This document shows, piece after piece, positions 27,822-36,638 of a DNA stretch of 64,000 nt (position 1 is the first letter of the stretch; each line of letters opens with the position of its first letter). The notes beneath the pieces are model-generated. The model was given only the letters and a program-made list of their open reading frames with translations, made no database searches and had not been told where the DNA came from. Source of the DNA: Methylorubrum suomiense (lineage in GTDB: Bacteria; Pseudomonadota; Alphaproteobacteria; Rhizobiales; Beijerinckiaceae); assembly GCF_022179765.1 (NCBI RefSeq), contig NZ_BPRE01000005.1:1-64000 (forward strand), given 5' to 3'. The position numbers and the translations under genes were made by a program.

Positions 27822-29213
27822 TCAGCCCCGTGCATCCGCGAGGGCCTGCAGGATTCGCGCCCACGAGCGCGTCCCCTTGTGGAAGCTCGACAGCTCGTAC
27901 TTCTCGTTGGGCGAGTGGATCCGGTCATCGTCGAGGCCGAAGCCGATCAGGAGCGTGTCGAGGCCCAGGATCCGCTTGAAATCGCCGACGATCGGAATCG
28001 AGCCGCCCGCGCCCACGGCGACGGCCTCGCGTCCCCATTCCTCGGCGAGCGCCCGTTTGGCGGCGTCGAGCTGCGGCATGTCGTAGGGCAACGCCACGGC
28101 GCGGGAGCCCTTGTAGCAGATCACCTCCACCGAGCAGTCGGCGGGCACCCGCTCGCGTACGAAGGCCTCGAAGGTCCGGGCGAGCTGCTCCGGGTCCTGA
28201 TCGTCCACGAGGCGGAACGAGACCTTGGCCGAGGCCTGAGAGGCGATGACGGTCTTGGTGCCCTCGCCCGTGTAGCCGCCGATGATGCCGTTGACATCGC
28301 AGGCGGGCCGCGACTGAATCAGCTCGATCGGCAGGCGCCCGCGCTCACCCGCCGGCTCCTTGAGACCGATCGGCCCGAGGAAGTTCTCCGCGGTGAGGCC
28401 GAGGCTGCGCCACTGCTCCAGCAACTCGGCCGGCGGCTCGCGCACGCCTTCGTAGAAGCCCGGCAGCGTCACGCGGCCGTCCTCGTCATGCAGAGCGGCG
28501 AGGATTTTGGAGAGAACGTGGATGGGGTTCGCCGCCGCCCCTCCGAAGAAGCCCGAGTGCAGATCGCGGTCGGCGCAGGTGACTTTGACCTCGAAATAGG
28601 CCAGCCCCCGCAGAGAGGTGGTGATCTGCGGCGTCTGCCGGTCCCACATGCCGGTGTCGCAGACGAGCGCCACATCGGCCTTCAGCCGTTCGCGGTTCTG
28701 CGCGACCCATTCGGGCACGCCCTGCGATCCGTTCTCCTCCGCCCCCTCGACCAGGATCGTCACGCCGACCGGCAGGTCGCCGTTCATGGCGAGATGGGCC
28801 CGGCAGGCCTCGACGAAGGTCATCACCTGACCCTTGTCGTCCGACGCCCCGCGCGCGACGATTCTCTTCGAACCGTTCTCCTCGGCGATCCGCGGCTCGA
28901 AGGGTGGCGTGTGCCACAGGTTCAGGGGATCGACCGGCTGCACGTCGTAATGGCCGTAGAACAGGACGTGCGGTGCGTTCGCCTTGGGCCGATGCGCCAG
29001 CACGACCGGATGCAGCGAGGTCTCCTCCACGCTGGTCTCGAATCCGAGCGCGGTCAGGTTGCCGGCGAGCCAGGCCGCCGCCTCGCGGCACTGACCGGCA
29101 TAGGCCGGATCGGTCGAGATCGACGCGATGCGCAGCCACGCGAACAGCCGCTCCAAAGAATTGTCGAGGTCGCGGTCGATGTCGTTGAGGACGGGATCGA
29201 GCGTCGCGGACAC
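27822..29213 (-). CDS. M20-family dipeptidase (ArgE/DapE-type)
   Basis: 463 residues. Metal-site motifs are visible: VLFYGHYDVQPVDPLN (first His and the general-acid Asp), ARGASDDKGQVMTFVEAC (bridging Asp) and EGAEENGSQG (catalytic Glu pair), with the dimerisation domain between about residues 190 and 310. This is the M20 peptidase/dipeptidase group with two zinc ions that hydrolyses dipeptides or N-acyl amino acids. The length and the GHYDVQP form favour a cytosolic dipeptidase. It is divergent from paoA, with 300 nt between. Confidence 0.9.
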   Translation of the reverse strand: MSATLDPVLNDIDRDLDNSLERLFAWLRIASISTDPAYAGQCREAAAWLAGNLTALGFETSVEETSLHPVVLAHRPKANAPHVLFYGHYDVQPVDPLNLWHTPPFEPRIAEENGSKRIVARGASDDKGQVMTFVEACRAHLAMNGDLPVGVTILVEGAEENGSQGVPEWVAQNRERLKADVALVCDTGMWDRQTPQITTSLRGLAYFEVKVTCADRDLHSGFFGGAAANPIHVLSKILAALHDEDGRVTLPGFYEGVREPPAELLEQWRSLGLTAENFLGPIGLKEPAGERGRLPIELIQSRPACDVNGIIGGYTGEGTKTVIASQASAKVSFRLVDDQDPEQLARTFEAFVRERVPADCSVEVICYKGSRAVALPYDMPQLDAAKRALAEEWGREAVAVGAGGSIPIVGDFKRILGLDTLLIGFGLDDDRIHSPNEKYELSSFHKGTRSWARILQALADARG

Positions 29214-29513
29214 GGGCGGCTCCTGGGGCGGACGGCGATGTGAGCCGAGCTAACACCGCCGTGCCGCCACGAAAAGCCTCGCATCGCCGGGGCGGTCCCG
29301 AACCCTCTCCCGAACCCGTGGGCGACATCGTTGTCGCACCGCGATCAACCGCGCGTGTACCGATCGCCCGGAACGGCTGCACCTTGGAACGGTTATGGAA
29401 TCGACCCCGGCGCGGGCTTCAGGCCCGCCCTCCCATGACGCGAACCCCCGCCCGGCTTCGAGGAGGCGATCCTCCCGGCCGTCACGGGGCAACGCCTCGC
29501 CACGGACAACACC

Positions 29514-30035
29514 ATGCTTATCGACAGCGGTTCGCCCGGCGCGGTCGGAACCATCGGCATCACCTTGACGATCAACGGCGAGCGCCGCGAGATCGCGGTG
29601 GCACCCTGGACGACGCTACTCGACCTCCTGCGGGAACGCCTCGATCTCACCGGCACCAAGAAGGGCTGCGATCACGGCCAGTGCGGCGCCTGCACGGTGC
29701 TGGTCAACGGCACGCGCATCAATTCCTGCCTCGCCCTCGCGGTGATGCAGGACGGCGCCGAGATCACCACGGTCGAGGGGCTGGCGAGCCTCGCCGCGCG
29801 GGAAGGCAAGAACAGTCTGCACCCGATCCAGGAAGCCTTCGTCGAGCACGACGCCTTCCAGTGCGGCTATTGCACGCCCGGCCAGCTCTGCTCCTCCGTG
29901 GGCCTGATGAACGAGGGTCACGCCAAGACCCGCGACGAGATCCGGGAGGCGATGAGCGGCAATCTCTGCCGCTGCGGCGCCTACACCAACATCGTCGATG
30001 CCATCGAGGACGTGATGCAGGGAGCCGGCCGATGA
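29514..30035 (+). CDS. paoA: Aldehyde oxidoreductase iron-sulfur subunit (PaoA/YagT-like)
   Basis: 173 residues. The first [2Fe-2S] cluster cysteines are CDHGQCGAC (52, 57, 60) and Cys72; the second are CGYC (117, 120) and CRC (152, 154), the xanthine oxidase small-subunit pattern. It transfers electrons from the Mo centre of PaoC to the FAD of PaoB. E. coli PaoA has a Tat leader; here the N terminus MLIDSGSPGAVGTIG has none, suggesting a cytoplasmic enzyme. The next gene overlaps by ATGA. Confidence 0.9.
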   Translation: MLIDSGSPGAVGTIGITLTINGERREIAVAPWTTLLDLLRERLDLTGTKKGCDHGQCGACTVLVNGTRINSCLALAVMQDGAEITTVEGLASLAAREGKNSLHPIQEAFVEHDAFQCGYCTPGQLCSSVGLMNEGHAKTRDEIREAMSGNLCRCGAYTNIVDAIEDVMQGAGR

Positions 30036-31045
30036 ACCGCTTCGATTACGTCCGCCCCAGCACCGTCGCGGAGGCCGTGCAGGCTCTCGGCGCGGACCCG
30101 GCCGCCCGCTTCATTGCCGGCGGCACCAACCTGATCGACCTGATGAAATACGATGTCGAGCGGCCGGGCCGGCTCATCGACATCACCCGCCTGCCGCTGC
30201 GCGCCATCGAAGCAAAGGATGGCGGGCTTCGCATCGGCGCGCTCGTGACCAACGCCAGTGCGGCCTACGACGCGCAGGTGAAGGAGCGCTACCCGCTCCT
30301 GTCCAGCGCGATCCTGGCAGGCGCTTCGGCCCAGCTGCGCAACGCCGCCTCGACCGGCGGCAACCTGCTGCAGCGCACCCGCTGCTACTACTTCTATGAT
30401 ACCGCCACGCCCTGCAACAAGCGCGAGCCAGGCTCCGGCTGCGGCGCCATCGGCGGCGTCAACCGCATCCACGCGATCCTCGGCGCGAGCGAGCATTGCA
30501 TCGCCACCCATCCCTCCGACATGGCCGTGGCCTTGGCCGCCTTGGAGGCCGTCGTGCAGGTGAGCGGGCCGAACGGCGAGCGGGCGATTCCGATCTCGGA
30601 CTTCCATCGCCTGCCCGGCGACGATCCGGCCAAAGACACGAACTTGGCCCCGGGCGAGATCATCGTCGCCGTCGATCTGCCGGCCAAGACCTTCGCCACG
30701 CATTATACCTATCTGAAGCTCCGCGACCGGCTGTCCTACGCCTTCGCGCTCGTCTCGGTCGCCGCCGCCCTCGAACTCGACGGGGACACGATCCGCACCG
30801 CGCGCCTCGCTCTCGGCGGCGTCGCCCACAAACCCTGGCGCAACACGCAGGCCGAGGCCCTGCTGCAGGGCAAGCCGGCCAACCGCGAGACCTTCAAGGC
30901 GGCAGCCGACCTGGTCCTGCAGGAGGCGAAGCCCCAATCGACCAACGGCTTCAAGATCGAGCTGGCGCGTCGCGCCATCGTCCGCGGCCTGGAGCAGGCC
31001 GCCGCGGGCACGCCCCAGTCCCAGTCCGACAAGCGCATCCAGTAA
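30032..31045 (+). CDS. paoB: Aldehyde oxidoreductase FAD subunit (PaoB/YagS-like)
   Basis: 337 residues: N-terminal FIAGGTNLIDLMK (FAD-binding), ASTGGNLLQRTRC and a C-terminal CO-dehydrogenase flavoprotein domain. Four cysteines (118, 128, 137 and 156, the first three in TRCYYFYDTATPCNKREPG and GSGCGA) fit the extra [4Fe-4S] cluster of E. coli PaoB. The start overlaps the paoA stop (ATGA) and paoC follows 10 nt later. Confidence 0.9.
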   Translation: MNRFDYVRPSTVAEAVQALGADPAARFIAGGTNLIDLMKYDVERPGRLIDITRLPLRAIEAKDGGLRIGALVTNASAAYDAQVKERYPLLSSAILAGASAQLRNAASTGGNLLQRTRCYYFYDTATPCNKREPGSGCGAIGGVNRIHAILGASEHCIATHPSDMAVALAALEAVVQVSGPNGERAIPISDFHRLPGDDPAKDTNLAPGEIIVAVDLPAKTFATHYTYLKLRDRLSYAFALVSVAAALELDGDTIRTARLALGGVAHKPWRNTQAEALLQGKPANRETFKAAADLVLQEAKPQSTNGFKIELARRAIVRGLEQAAAGTPQSQSDKRIQ

Positions 31046-31055
31046 GGAGCCGTCC

Positions 31056-33317
31056 ATGACCGTCCAGTTCAGCCCGGCGGCCGGCCGCGACCGTTTCGTC
31101 GGCCAAGCCATCAGCCGCGTCGACGGCCCGGCCAAGGTGACCGGCCTCGCCAAATATGCCGGTGAATTCGCCGCTCCCGACCTCGCCTACGGCGTCGTCG
31201 TCTCGAGCGCCATCGCCAAGGGCCGCATCAAGCGCATCGACGCCGCCGCGGCCGAAGCCGTGCCCGGCATCGTCAAGGTGATCACCCACGAGAACCGCCC
31301 GGCGACGTCGCAGAAGCCGGAGGATTATCAGGACGCGGTGGCGCCTCCCGGCGCGCCGTTCCAAGCTTTGGCGAGCGACCGCATCGTCTATTCGGGCCAG
31401 CCGATCGCCCTCGTCGTGGGTGAGGATTTTGAAACGGCGCGCTACGCCGCCTCCCTCGTGCGCGTCGAGTACGAGACCGCAGCGCCCCTCACCGACGTCA
31501 CGGCCCAATCGGGCGCGTCCTACGATCCGCCGATGAAGCGAGCCGGCATCAAGCCGCCGCCGGAGCCGTGGGGCGATGCCGCACACGCGTTCGACACGTC
31601 CGAGATCCGCGTGAACGCGCAGTACCGGATGGCCGACGAGCACCACAACCCGATGGAGCCGCACGCCTCCACCGTCGTGGTGGAGAAGGACGGTACCTAC
31701 ACGGTCTACGACAAGATCCAGGGCGTCTCGAACACCCACGACTACATCGCCGGCGCCTTCGGCCTGAAGCCGGAGCAGGTGCGGGTTCTGAACCCCTATC
31801 TCGGCGGTGGCTTCGGCTCGGGTCTACGGCCGCAATACCAGCTGTTCCTGGCGATGCTGGCCGCGAAGGATCTCGGCCGCTCGGTCCGGGTGACGCTGAC
31901 CCGTGACCAGATGTGGTCCTTCACCTACCGTTCCGAGGCGATCCAGACGGTCGCCCTTGGGGCCGACCCCTCGGGCAAGCTCACCGCGCTCAAGCACGAC
32001 GCGGTTCAAGGCACCTCGACCTACGAGGATTACCAGGAGGTGATCGTCAACTGGTCGGGCGTTCTCTACGATTGCGACAACGTTGCGCTCACCTACAGCC
32101 TGACCAAGCTCGACACGCCGACGCCCGGCGACATGCGGGCCCCCGGTGCCGTGACCGGCGTCTTCGCTATCGAGACGGCGATGGACGAACTCGCCCACGC
32201 CACCGGGCAGGATCCGGTGCAGCTCCGACTCAAGAACTACACGGAAGGCGATCAGACCGAAGATAAGCCGTTCGGCTCGAAGGAGTTGAAGGAGGCATTC
32301 CGTCAGGGTGCCGAGCGGTTCGGTTGGGACAAGCGCCAACCCGAGCCCCGCTCCATGCGCGACGGCCGCGAACTCGTCGGCTGGGGCATGGCGACGGGTA
32401 TCTGGGAATCGATGATGATGCAGTCGAGCGCGCGGGCCGTGCTCGGTGCGGACGGGCGGTTGGAAGTTGGCAATCAGACCGGCGACATCGGCACCGGCAC
32501 CTACACGATCCTGACCCAGATCGCCGCCGATACCCTGGGCCTGCCGCTGGATCACGTCACGACGAAGCTCGGCGACACCAAGCTCGCCCAGGCACCGGTG
32601 GCGGGCGGCTCATGGACCGCCGCGTCCTCCGGCACGGCGGTCATGAAGGCCTGCCGCGATATCGCCGAGCAGGCGTTCAAGCTGGCGCGCGGCATGGACA
32701 ACTCGCCCCTCGCCAACGTCGATTTCGAGCGCGCGGTCTTCACCGGCGGGCGCATCGAGGTCGCCGGCGATCCCTCGAAGGGCGTCGCCCTCACGGACAT
32801 CCTGAAGGCGACCGGGACGGAACGGCTGGAGGCGACCGCCGAAGCCGCGCCGGACAAGGACTTCGAGGAGGCGTACAACGCCTACACCCATTCCGCGATC
32901 TTCGCCGAAGTGAAGATCGACGAGGAACTCGGCGTCCTGCGCTGCACCCGCGTCGTCTCGGCGATCGCGGCGGGCCGAATCCTCAACCCCAAGACGGCGC
33001 GCAGTCAGATTCTCGGCGGCATCGTTATGGGGATCGGCTCGGCGCTGCATGAGGAGTCGATGCTCGATCACCGCATCGGCCGCTTCATGAACCACAATCT
33101 CGGCGAATATCACGTGCCGGTCCACGCCGACATCCACGACATCGACGTGATCTTCGTCGATGAGGAGGACAAGGCGAACCCGCTCGGCGTGAAGGGCCTC
33201 GGCGAGATCGGCATCGTCGGCGTAGCCGCCGCGATCTCGAACGCGGTGTTCCACGCCACCGGCAAGCGTATCCGCCACCTCCCGATCACTATCGACAAGA
33301 TCGTCGCTGAAGGCTGA
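31056..33317 (+). CDS. paoC: Aldehyde oxidoreductase molybdenum subunit (PaoC/YagR-like)
   Basis: 753 residues. It is the Mo-binding catalytic subunit: N-terminal SRVDGPAKVTGLAKYAGEF, GGGFGSGL, the GGSWTAASSGTAVMKACRD region and the catalytic Glu in VKGLGEIGIVGVAAAISNAV. The enzyme oxidises aromatic or aliphatic aldehydes to acids using the molybdopterin cytosine dinucleotide cofactor. No XdhC/PaoD cofactor-insertion chaperone is present downstream. A hairpin at 33342 ends the operon. Confidence 0.9.
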   Translation: MTVQFSPAAGRDRFVGQAISRVDGPAKVTGLAKYAGEFAAPDLAYGVVVSSAIAKGRIKRIDAAAAEAVPGIVKVITHENRPATSQKPEDYQDAVAPPGAPFQALASDRIVYSGQPIALVVGEDFETARYAASLVRVEYETAAPLTDVTAQSGASYDPPMKRAGIKPPPEPWGDAAHAFDTSEIRVNAQYRMADEHHNPMEPHASTVVVEKDGTYTVYDKIQGVSNTHDYIAGAFGLKPEQVRVLNPYLGGGFGSGLRPQYQLFLAMLAAKDLGRSVRVTLTRDQMWSFTYRSEAIQTVALGADPSGKLTALKHDAVQGTSTYEDYQEVIVNWSGVLYDCDNVALTYSLTKLDTPTPGDMRAPGAVTGVFAIETAMDELAHATGQDPVQLRLKNYTEGDQTEDKPFGSKELKEAFRQGAERFGWDKRQPEPRSMRDGRELVGWGMATGIWESMMMQSSARAVLGADGRLEVGNQTGDIGTGTYTILTQIAADTLGLPLDHVTTKLGDTKLAQAPVAGGSWTAASSGTAVMKACRDIAEQAFKLARGMDNSPLANVDFERAVFTGGRIEVAGDPSKGVALTDILKATGTERLEATAEAAPDKDFEEAYNAYTHSAIFAEVKIDEELGVLRCTRVVSAIAAGRILNPKTARSQILGGIVMGIGSALHEESMLDHRIGRFMNHNLGEYHVPVHADIHDIDVIFVDEEDKANPLGVKGLGEIGIVGVAAAISNAVFHATGKRIRHLPITIDKIVAEG

Positions 33318-33341
33318 GCGGCCTCCAGCGTAGCATTAACG

Positions 33342-33374
33342 GAACGGCCCGACGCAGGAGCGTTCGGGCCGTTC
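33342..33374 (+). terminator. Hairpin downstream of paoC
   Basis: Perfect 11-bp arms GAACGGCCCGA / TCGGGCCGTTC with an 11-nt loop, 25 nt after the paoC stop. No strong T-run follows, so termination efficiency is uncertain. Confidence 0.6.
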
Positions 33375-33562
33375 TCGTGATCGGCAAGCGCCTGTCCGTA
33401 CGAGACAGCACGAAACGAAGACGCTTCCACCCGTTCGGGGTTACGGTTTACCGGGGCTGCGTTTGCTGCGAAGAGGGCGGCCTGTCAGGGCCGGCTGAGC
33501 CGGGACGAGGGCTCAGGACACGAGCTCAAGACAAGGGCGAGGACAGGGGCCGGAACGAGGGT

Positions 33563-34291
33563 ATGCGCCGCATTCTGCGAAAGATCAGACGCCGCTTCGC
33601 CAAGACCGCGCCGCCGCCCCCGCCGCCGCCGTTCCGGCACGAGTACAAGCGCACCTGGGAGGCGCTGGCCGAGACGGAAGACAGCGCCAAGATGGCGGTG
33701 AGCGGCTATCTCGACGAGGGTATGTACCGCAGCCATGGCCTCAAGACGAAGGCCATGCTGGAGGACACCGTCGGGCTGAAGCCGGACGACGTGATCCTGG
33801 AGATCGGTGCGGGCGTCGGGCGGGTCGGCGCCGTGCTCGCCCCCGGCTGCAAGCGCTGGATCGGGGCGGATGTCTCGTCCAAGATGGTCGGGCATATGCG
33901 CCGCCGGCTGGCCGACCTGCCGAATGCCGAGGCGATCGAGATCAGCGGCCACGACCTCGCGCCGATCCCCAACGCCTCGGTCGATCTGGTCTATTGCACC
34001 GTCGTGTTCATGCATCTCGAGGAATGGGAGCGCTACCGCTACGTCCGCGAGGCGTTCCGGGTGCTGCGCCCCGGCGGTCGGCTGCTCGTCGACAACGTCA
34101 ACGCCCTGGATGACGGGGGTTGGGCCTTCTTCGAACACCTGTTGTCCTTCCCACCCGAGAACCGCCCGCCCTTCGTGAGCAAGACCTCGACGCCGCAGGA
34201 ACTCGTGAATTATCTCACCCGCGCCGGCTTCCACGGGATCGGGCAGCGCAATGTCGACCTCTTCATCGTCGTGCACGGCGTGAAGCCGTAA
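33563..34291 (+). CDS. Class I SAM-dependent methyltransferase
   Basis: 242 residues from ATG 33563. A basic and proline-rich N terminus (MRRILRKIRRRFAKT, then eight prolines) precedes a Rossmann methyltransferase: motif I ILEIGAGVGRVGAVL, acidic loop IGADVSSKM, motif IV-like SVDLVYCTVVFMHLEEW and LRPGGRLLVDNVN. The substrate cannot be told; UbiE-like or glycan/secondary-metabolite methylation are possible. It stands alone, downstream of paoC's hairpin. Confidence 0.82.
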   Translation: MRRILRKIRRRFAKTAPPPPPPPFRHEYKRTWEALAETEDSAKMAVSGYLDEGMYRSHGLKTKAMLEDTVGLKPDDVILEIGAGVGRVGAVLAPGCKRWIGADVSSKMVGHMRRRLADLPNAEAIEISGHDLAPIPNASVDLVYCTVVFMHLEEWERYRYVREAFRVLRPGGRLLVDNVNALDDGGWAFFEHLLSFPPENRPPFVSKTSTPQELVNYLTRAGFHGIGQRNVDLFIVVHGVKP

Positions 34292-34421
34292 CACCGGGCC
34301 GAACCAGCGCTCGCGATCTCGATATCGTCGCGGGACGGGTTTGTGCGCCTCGCCGACGGTGCCGGACCCGGTATGATGCCTCCGGCACCGGCCTTGCTCG
34401 GGGTCCGGTGCGACCCTTGGC

Positions 34422-34808
34422 ATGGAATGCGGACCTGTCGTGAACACCCTCCTGGTCTTCCTCGGCGCGGGCCTCGGCGGCGTCCTGCGCCACGGGGTCA
34501 ACGGCGCGGCCTTGCGCTTCGGCCAAGCCTTTCCTTGGGGGACCCTCACCATCAACGTGGTCGGCTCGGTGCTGATGGGTGTCGTCACCGGGTGGTTCGC
34601 CCTGCGTGGCGGCCCACCCCAGGCGCGGCTCTTCCTGGCCACGGGGGTGCTCGGCGGCTTCACCACCTTCTCGACCTTCTCGCTCGAAGCCGTCACGTTG
34701 ATCGAGCGTGGCGATTGGGGTGCGGCGCTCGCCTACGTGCTGGTCTCGGTGCTGGCCGGCATCGCCGGCCTCGCCCTGGCGCTCGTGGCCATGCGGCACC
34801 TGCTGTGA
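34422..34808 (+). CDS. crcB: Fluoride-specific channel CrcB/Fluc
   Basis: 128 residues if ATG 34422 is used; GTG 34440 (VNTLLVFLGAGLGGVLRHG) is a shorter option that fits the family N terminus better. Four transmembrane helices, with FPWGTLTINVVGSVLMG and the signature TGVLGGFTTFSTFSLEA. It exports fluoride across the inner membrane as a dual-topology dimer. A fluoride riboswitch was looked for upstream but not convincingly found. An EamA protein gene follows 11 nt later. Confidence 0.9.
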   Translation: MECGPVVNTLLVFLGAGLGGVLRHGVNGAALRFGQAFPWGTLTINVVGSVLMGVVTGWFALRGGPPQARLFLATGVLGGFTTFSTFSLEAVTLIERGDWGAALAYVLVSVLAGIAGLALALVAMRHLL

Positions 34809-34819
34809 GGGATGCACCC

Positions 34820-35257
34820 ATGAGCGACCTGTCCTCGTCCTGGCGCTTCTGGGCTCTCCTCTCGGCCGCCTTCGCCGCGGCGACCGCGACCCTCGCCAAG
34901 GCCGGTGTCGAGGGCGTACCGCCCGATGTGGCCACCTTCCTGCGCACCGTGGTGATCCTCGCCCTGACCGGCGGCATCGTCGTCTGGGCCGGGCAGGTTC
35001 CGGACCTGGCCCGCCTGCCCGGGCGGACCGTCGGTTTCCTTGTTCTGTCGGGCCTCGCCACGGGCGCCTCGTGGCTCTGCTACTTCCGGGCGCTGAGCCT
35101 CGGCGAGGCCTCTCGCGTCGCCCCCCTCGACAAGCTGAGCGTCGTGCTGGTCGCGCTGTTCGGAGCCGCCTTTCTCGGCGAGCGGCTCGCGCCGCATCAC
35201 TGGCTCGGCGTCGCCCTGATCGCCCTCGGAGCAGGGTTGCTGGCATGGCGGGGGTGA
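34820..35257 (+). CDS. EamA/DMT-family small transporter
   Basis: 145 residues with about five transmembrane segments forming a single EamA domain. Conserved pattern: RFWALLSAAFAAATATLAKA, RTVVILALTG, LSGLATGASWLCYFRALSLG, SRVAPLDKLSVVLVALFGAA, FLGERL. Single-domain DMT proteins of this half length occur in many proteobacteria and probably dimerise. The substrate is unknown. It is likely transcribed with crcB and overlaps the following dipeptidase gene by one nt (TGATG). Confidence 0.8.
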   Translation: MSDLSSSWRFWALLSAAFAAATATLAKAGVEGVPPDVATFLRTVVILALTGGIVVWAGQVPDLARLPGRTVGFLVLSGLATGASWLCYFRALSLGEASRVAPLDKLSVVLVALFGAAFLGERLAPHHWLGVALIALGAGLLAWRG

Positions 35258-35913
35258 TGCGGGCGAGCCTGACGCTGCTGGCGCTGGCCGGCGCCGATCC
35301 TGCCGGGGCCGATCCCTTCGTCGATGCGGCCGGGATCGTGCCCGGGCTCACCGTCGAGATGCGCTATGCCGGCTCGAACAATTTCGTCGGCCGCCCCATC
35401 GCCGGCTACGAGGCCCCCCGCTGCCTGCTGACGCCGCCGGCCGCCCGGGCGCTCGCCCAGGTCCAGGCCGATCTCGCGCCGGAGGGCCTGGGGCTCAAGG
35501 TGTTCGACTGCTACCGGCCGGTTCAGGCGGTGGCGGATTTCGCCACCTGGGCCCGCGATCCGGCCGAGATCCGGATGAAGGCTGACTATTATCCCCGGAT
35601 CGACAAGGCGGATCTGTTCCGCCTCGGCTACATCGCCGAACGCTCGTCTCATTCCCGCGGCTCGACCGTGGACCTGACCCTGGTGCGGCGTGCCGACGGC
35701 GCCGAACTCGATATGGGCACGCCGTTCGACCTGTTCGACGAGGCTTCGGCCACCGACTCGCCGCGGGTCAGCGCAACGGCGCGCGCCCATCGCAGGCGCC
35801 TGCGCGCGGCCATGATTCGCGCGGGCTTTACCCCCTATCCACAGGAGTGGTGGCACTTCACCCTCGCGCGCGAACCGTTCCCGGAAACCGCCTTCGACCG
35901 ACCCGTCCGATGA
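35257..35913 (+). CDS. ddpX: D-alanyl-D-alanine dipeptidase (VanX/DdpX-like, M15)
   Basis: 218 residues from ATG 35257 overlapping the preceding stop; ATG 35245 is an alternative. A signal-peptide-like N terminus (MRASLTLLALAGADPAGA) suggests periplasmic export. Zinc site: SSHSRGSTVDLTLV (His and Asp) and PQEWWHFTL (Glu and His), plus VFDCYRPVQAV, the VanX pattern. The family hydrolyses D-Ala-D-Ala released in murein recycling; a role in vancomycin resistance is not implied. Length is normal. Confidence 0.88.
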   Translation: MRASLTLLALAGADPAGADPFVDAAGIVPGLTVEMRYAGSNNFVGRPIAGYEAPRCLLTPPAARALAQVQADLAPEGLGLKVFDCYRPVQAVADFATWARDPAEIRMKADYYPRIDKADLFRLGYIAERSSHSRGSTVDLTLVRRADGAELDMGTPFDLFDEASATDSPRVSATARAHRRRLRAAMIRAGFTPYPQEWWHFTLAREPFPETAFDRPVR

Positions 35914-35970
35914 GCGCGCGCCGTGCGACGTCTCAAACCGCCGAAAAGTGGCGTCTTTTCGGGACCGATT

Positions 35971-35996
35971 GAATTCTTCTAAATTGAGAATGATAC
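35971..35996. promoter_or_regulatory. AT-rich imperfect dyad, possible iron-box
   Basis: A 26-nt AT-rich island in a GC-rich background, with ATTCT (35973-35977) and AGAAT (35987-35991) as inverted arms and TTCTAAA and GAGAATGAT resembling Irr/Fur half-sites. It is about 90 nt upstream of two small genes. Assignment to iron control is speculative. Confidence 0.3.
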
Positions 35997-36081
35997 CCCG
36001 GCGAGCCAGAGCAAGTTAAAGCTCTTCCAATGTTTTCCGCAGGACTTGCGATGATGGGAAAACGCGCGCCATCATCAGGTT

Positions 36082-36306
36082 ATGGCGCACATCTTCAGCT
36101 TTCCATCGTCGTCCCGCCCCCGCTCGACGCGGCCTGCTGCGGAAACGCTTCCGGCGCGATCCGAGCCCATGCTCGAAACCTTGCTCGACGGCCTGCGCAG
36201 CGTGTGGTGGGACGGGTCCTCCCTCGGCCTGAGCCGGGCCGGACTCGAAGCCCTGATCGGATTGGAACCTGGCGACGCTACCCCGCGCCGGAGGCTCTGG
36301 GCATGA
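36082..36306 (+). CDS. Small unknown protein
   Basis: 74 residues starting MAHIFSFPSSSRPRSTRPAA. A Ser/Arg/Pro-rich N-terminal third precedes a predicted helix, PMLETLLDGLRSVWWDG, and a short LSRAGLEALIGLEPGDA segment. Its stop overlaps the next gene by ATGA. The family is not recognised; the existence of the gene is supported mainly by this overlap and by codon usage like its neighbours. Confidence 0.5.
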   Translation: MAHIFSFPSSSRPRSTRPAAETLPARSEPMLETLLDGLRSVWWDGSSLGLSRAGLEALIGLEPGDATPRRRLWA

Positions 36307-36638
36307 GCGGCTCCTCGCAAGCCAAGGTCACGCAGGCCCCCTCGGCCGAGAGCAGGGCCCAGACGGCTCTGGAGCGTGCCCTCACCGTGGCATTCTGGCA
36401 GGCGCTTCAGCAACGGCCGATGCCGGCCATGGCCGCCCTGGAATGCGCCGCCCGAACGGTCGGCGCCCTCTACCGGCAGGTCGCCGCGGCGCATGGCCCC
36501 CATGGAACCTGCCCCTGCGGCTGGGAGCCAGACCCCGAAGCCGACCTGATCATGCTCGAAGCGATGCTGGCCGCTGGCCTGATGCATCCTCCGGCCGCCG
36601 CGGACCTCGCCACCATGGTGCCCGCCGGGCGGGCGTGA
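36303..36638 (+). CDS. Small unknown protein with CPC motif
   Basis: 111 residues starting MSGSSQAKVTQAPSAESRAQ. It is mostly helical (ALERALTVAFWQALQQRPMP, AALECAARTVGALYRQVAAA), with a CPCGWEPDPEADL segment that could bind metal and a C-terminal helix LIMLEAMLAAGLMHPPAAAD. I do not recognise a family. It overlaps the preceding gene by 4 nt and no further gene follows for about 830 nt. Confidence 0.5.
   Translation: MSGSSQAKVTQAPSAESRAQTALERALTVAFWQALQQRPMPAMAALECAARTVGALYRQVAAAHGPHGTCPCGWEPDPEADLIMLEAMLAAGLMHPPAAADLATMVPAGRA

Noticed and set aside
29240..30031. Extension of PaoB upstream to 601 residues
   Set aside because: It overlaps paoA in another frame. The PaoB family N terminus starts at 30032, with an ATGA overlap to the paoA stop.
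34292..34421. Fluoride riboswitch upstream of crcB
   Set aside because: A TATGATGCCTCC element loosely resembles the 3' conserved part, but the 5' GG.GATGG..TTC pseudoknot core is not found, so it is not claimed.
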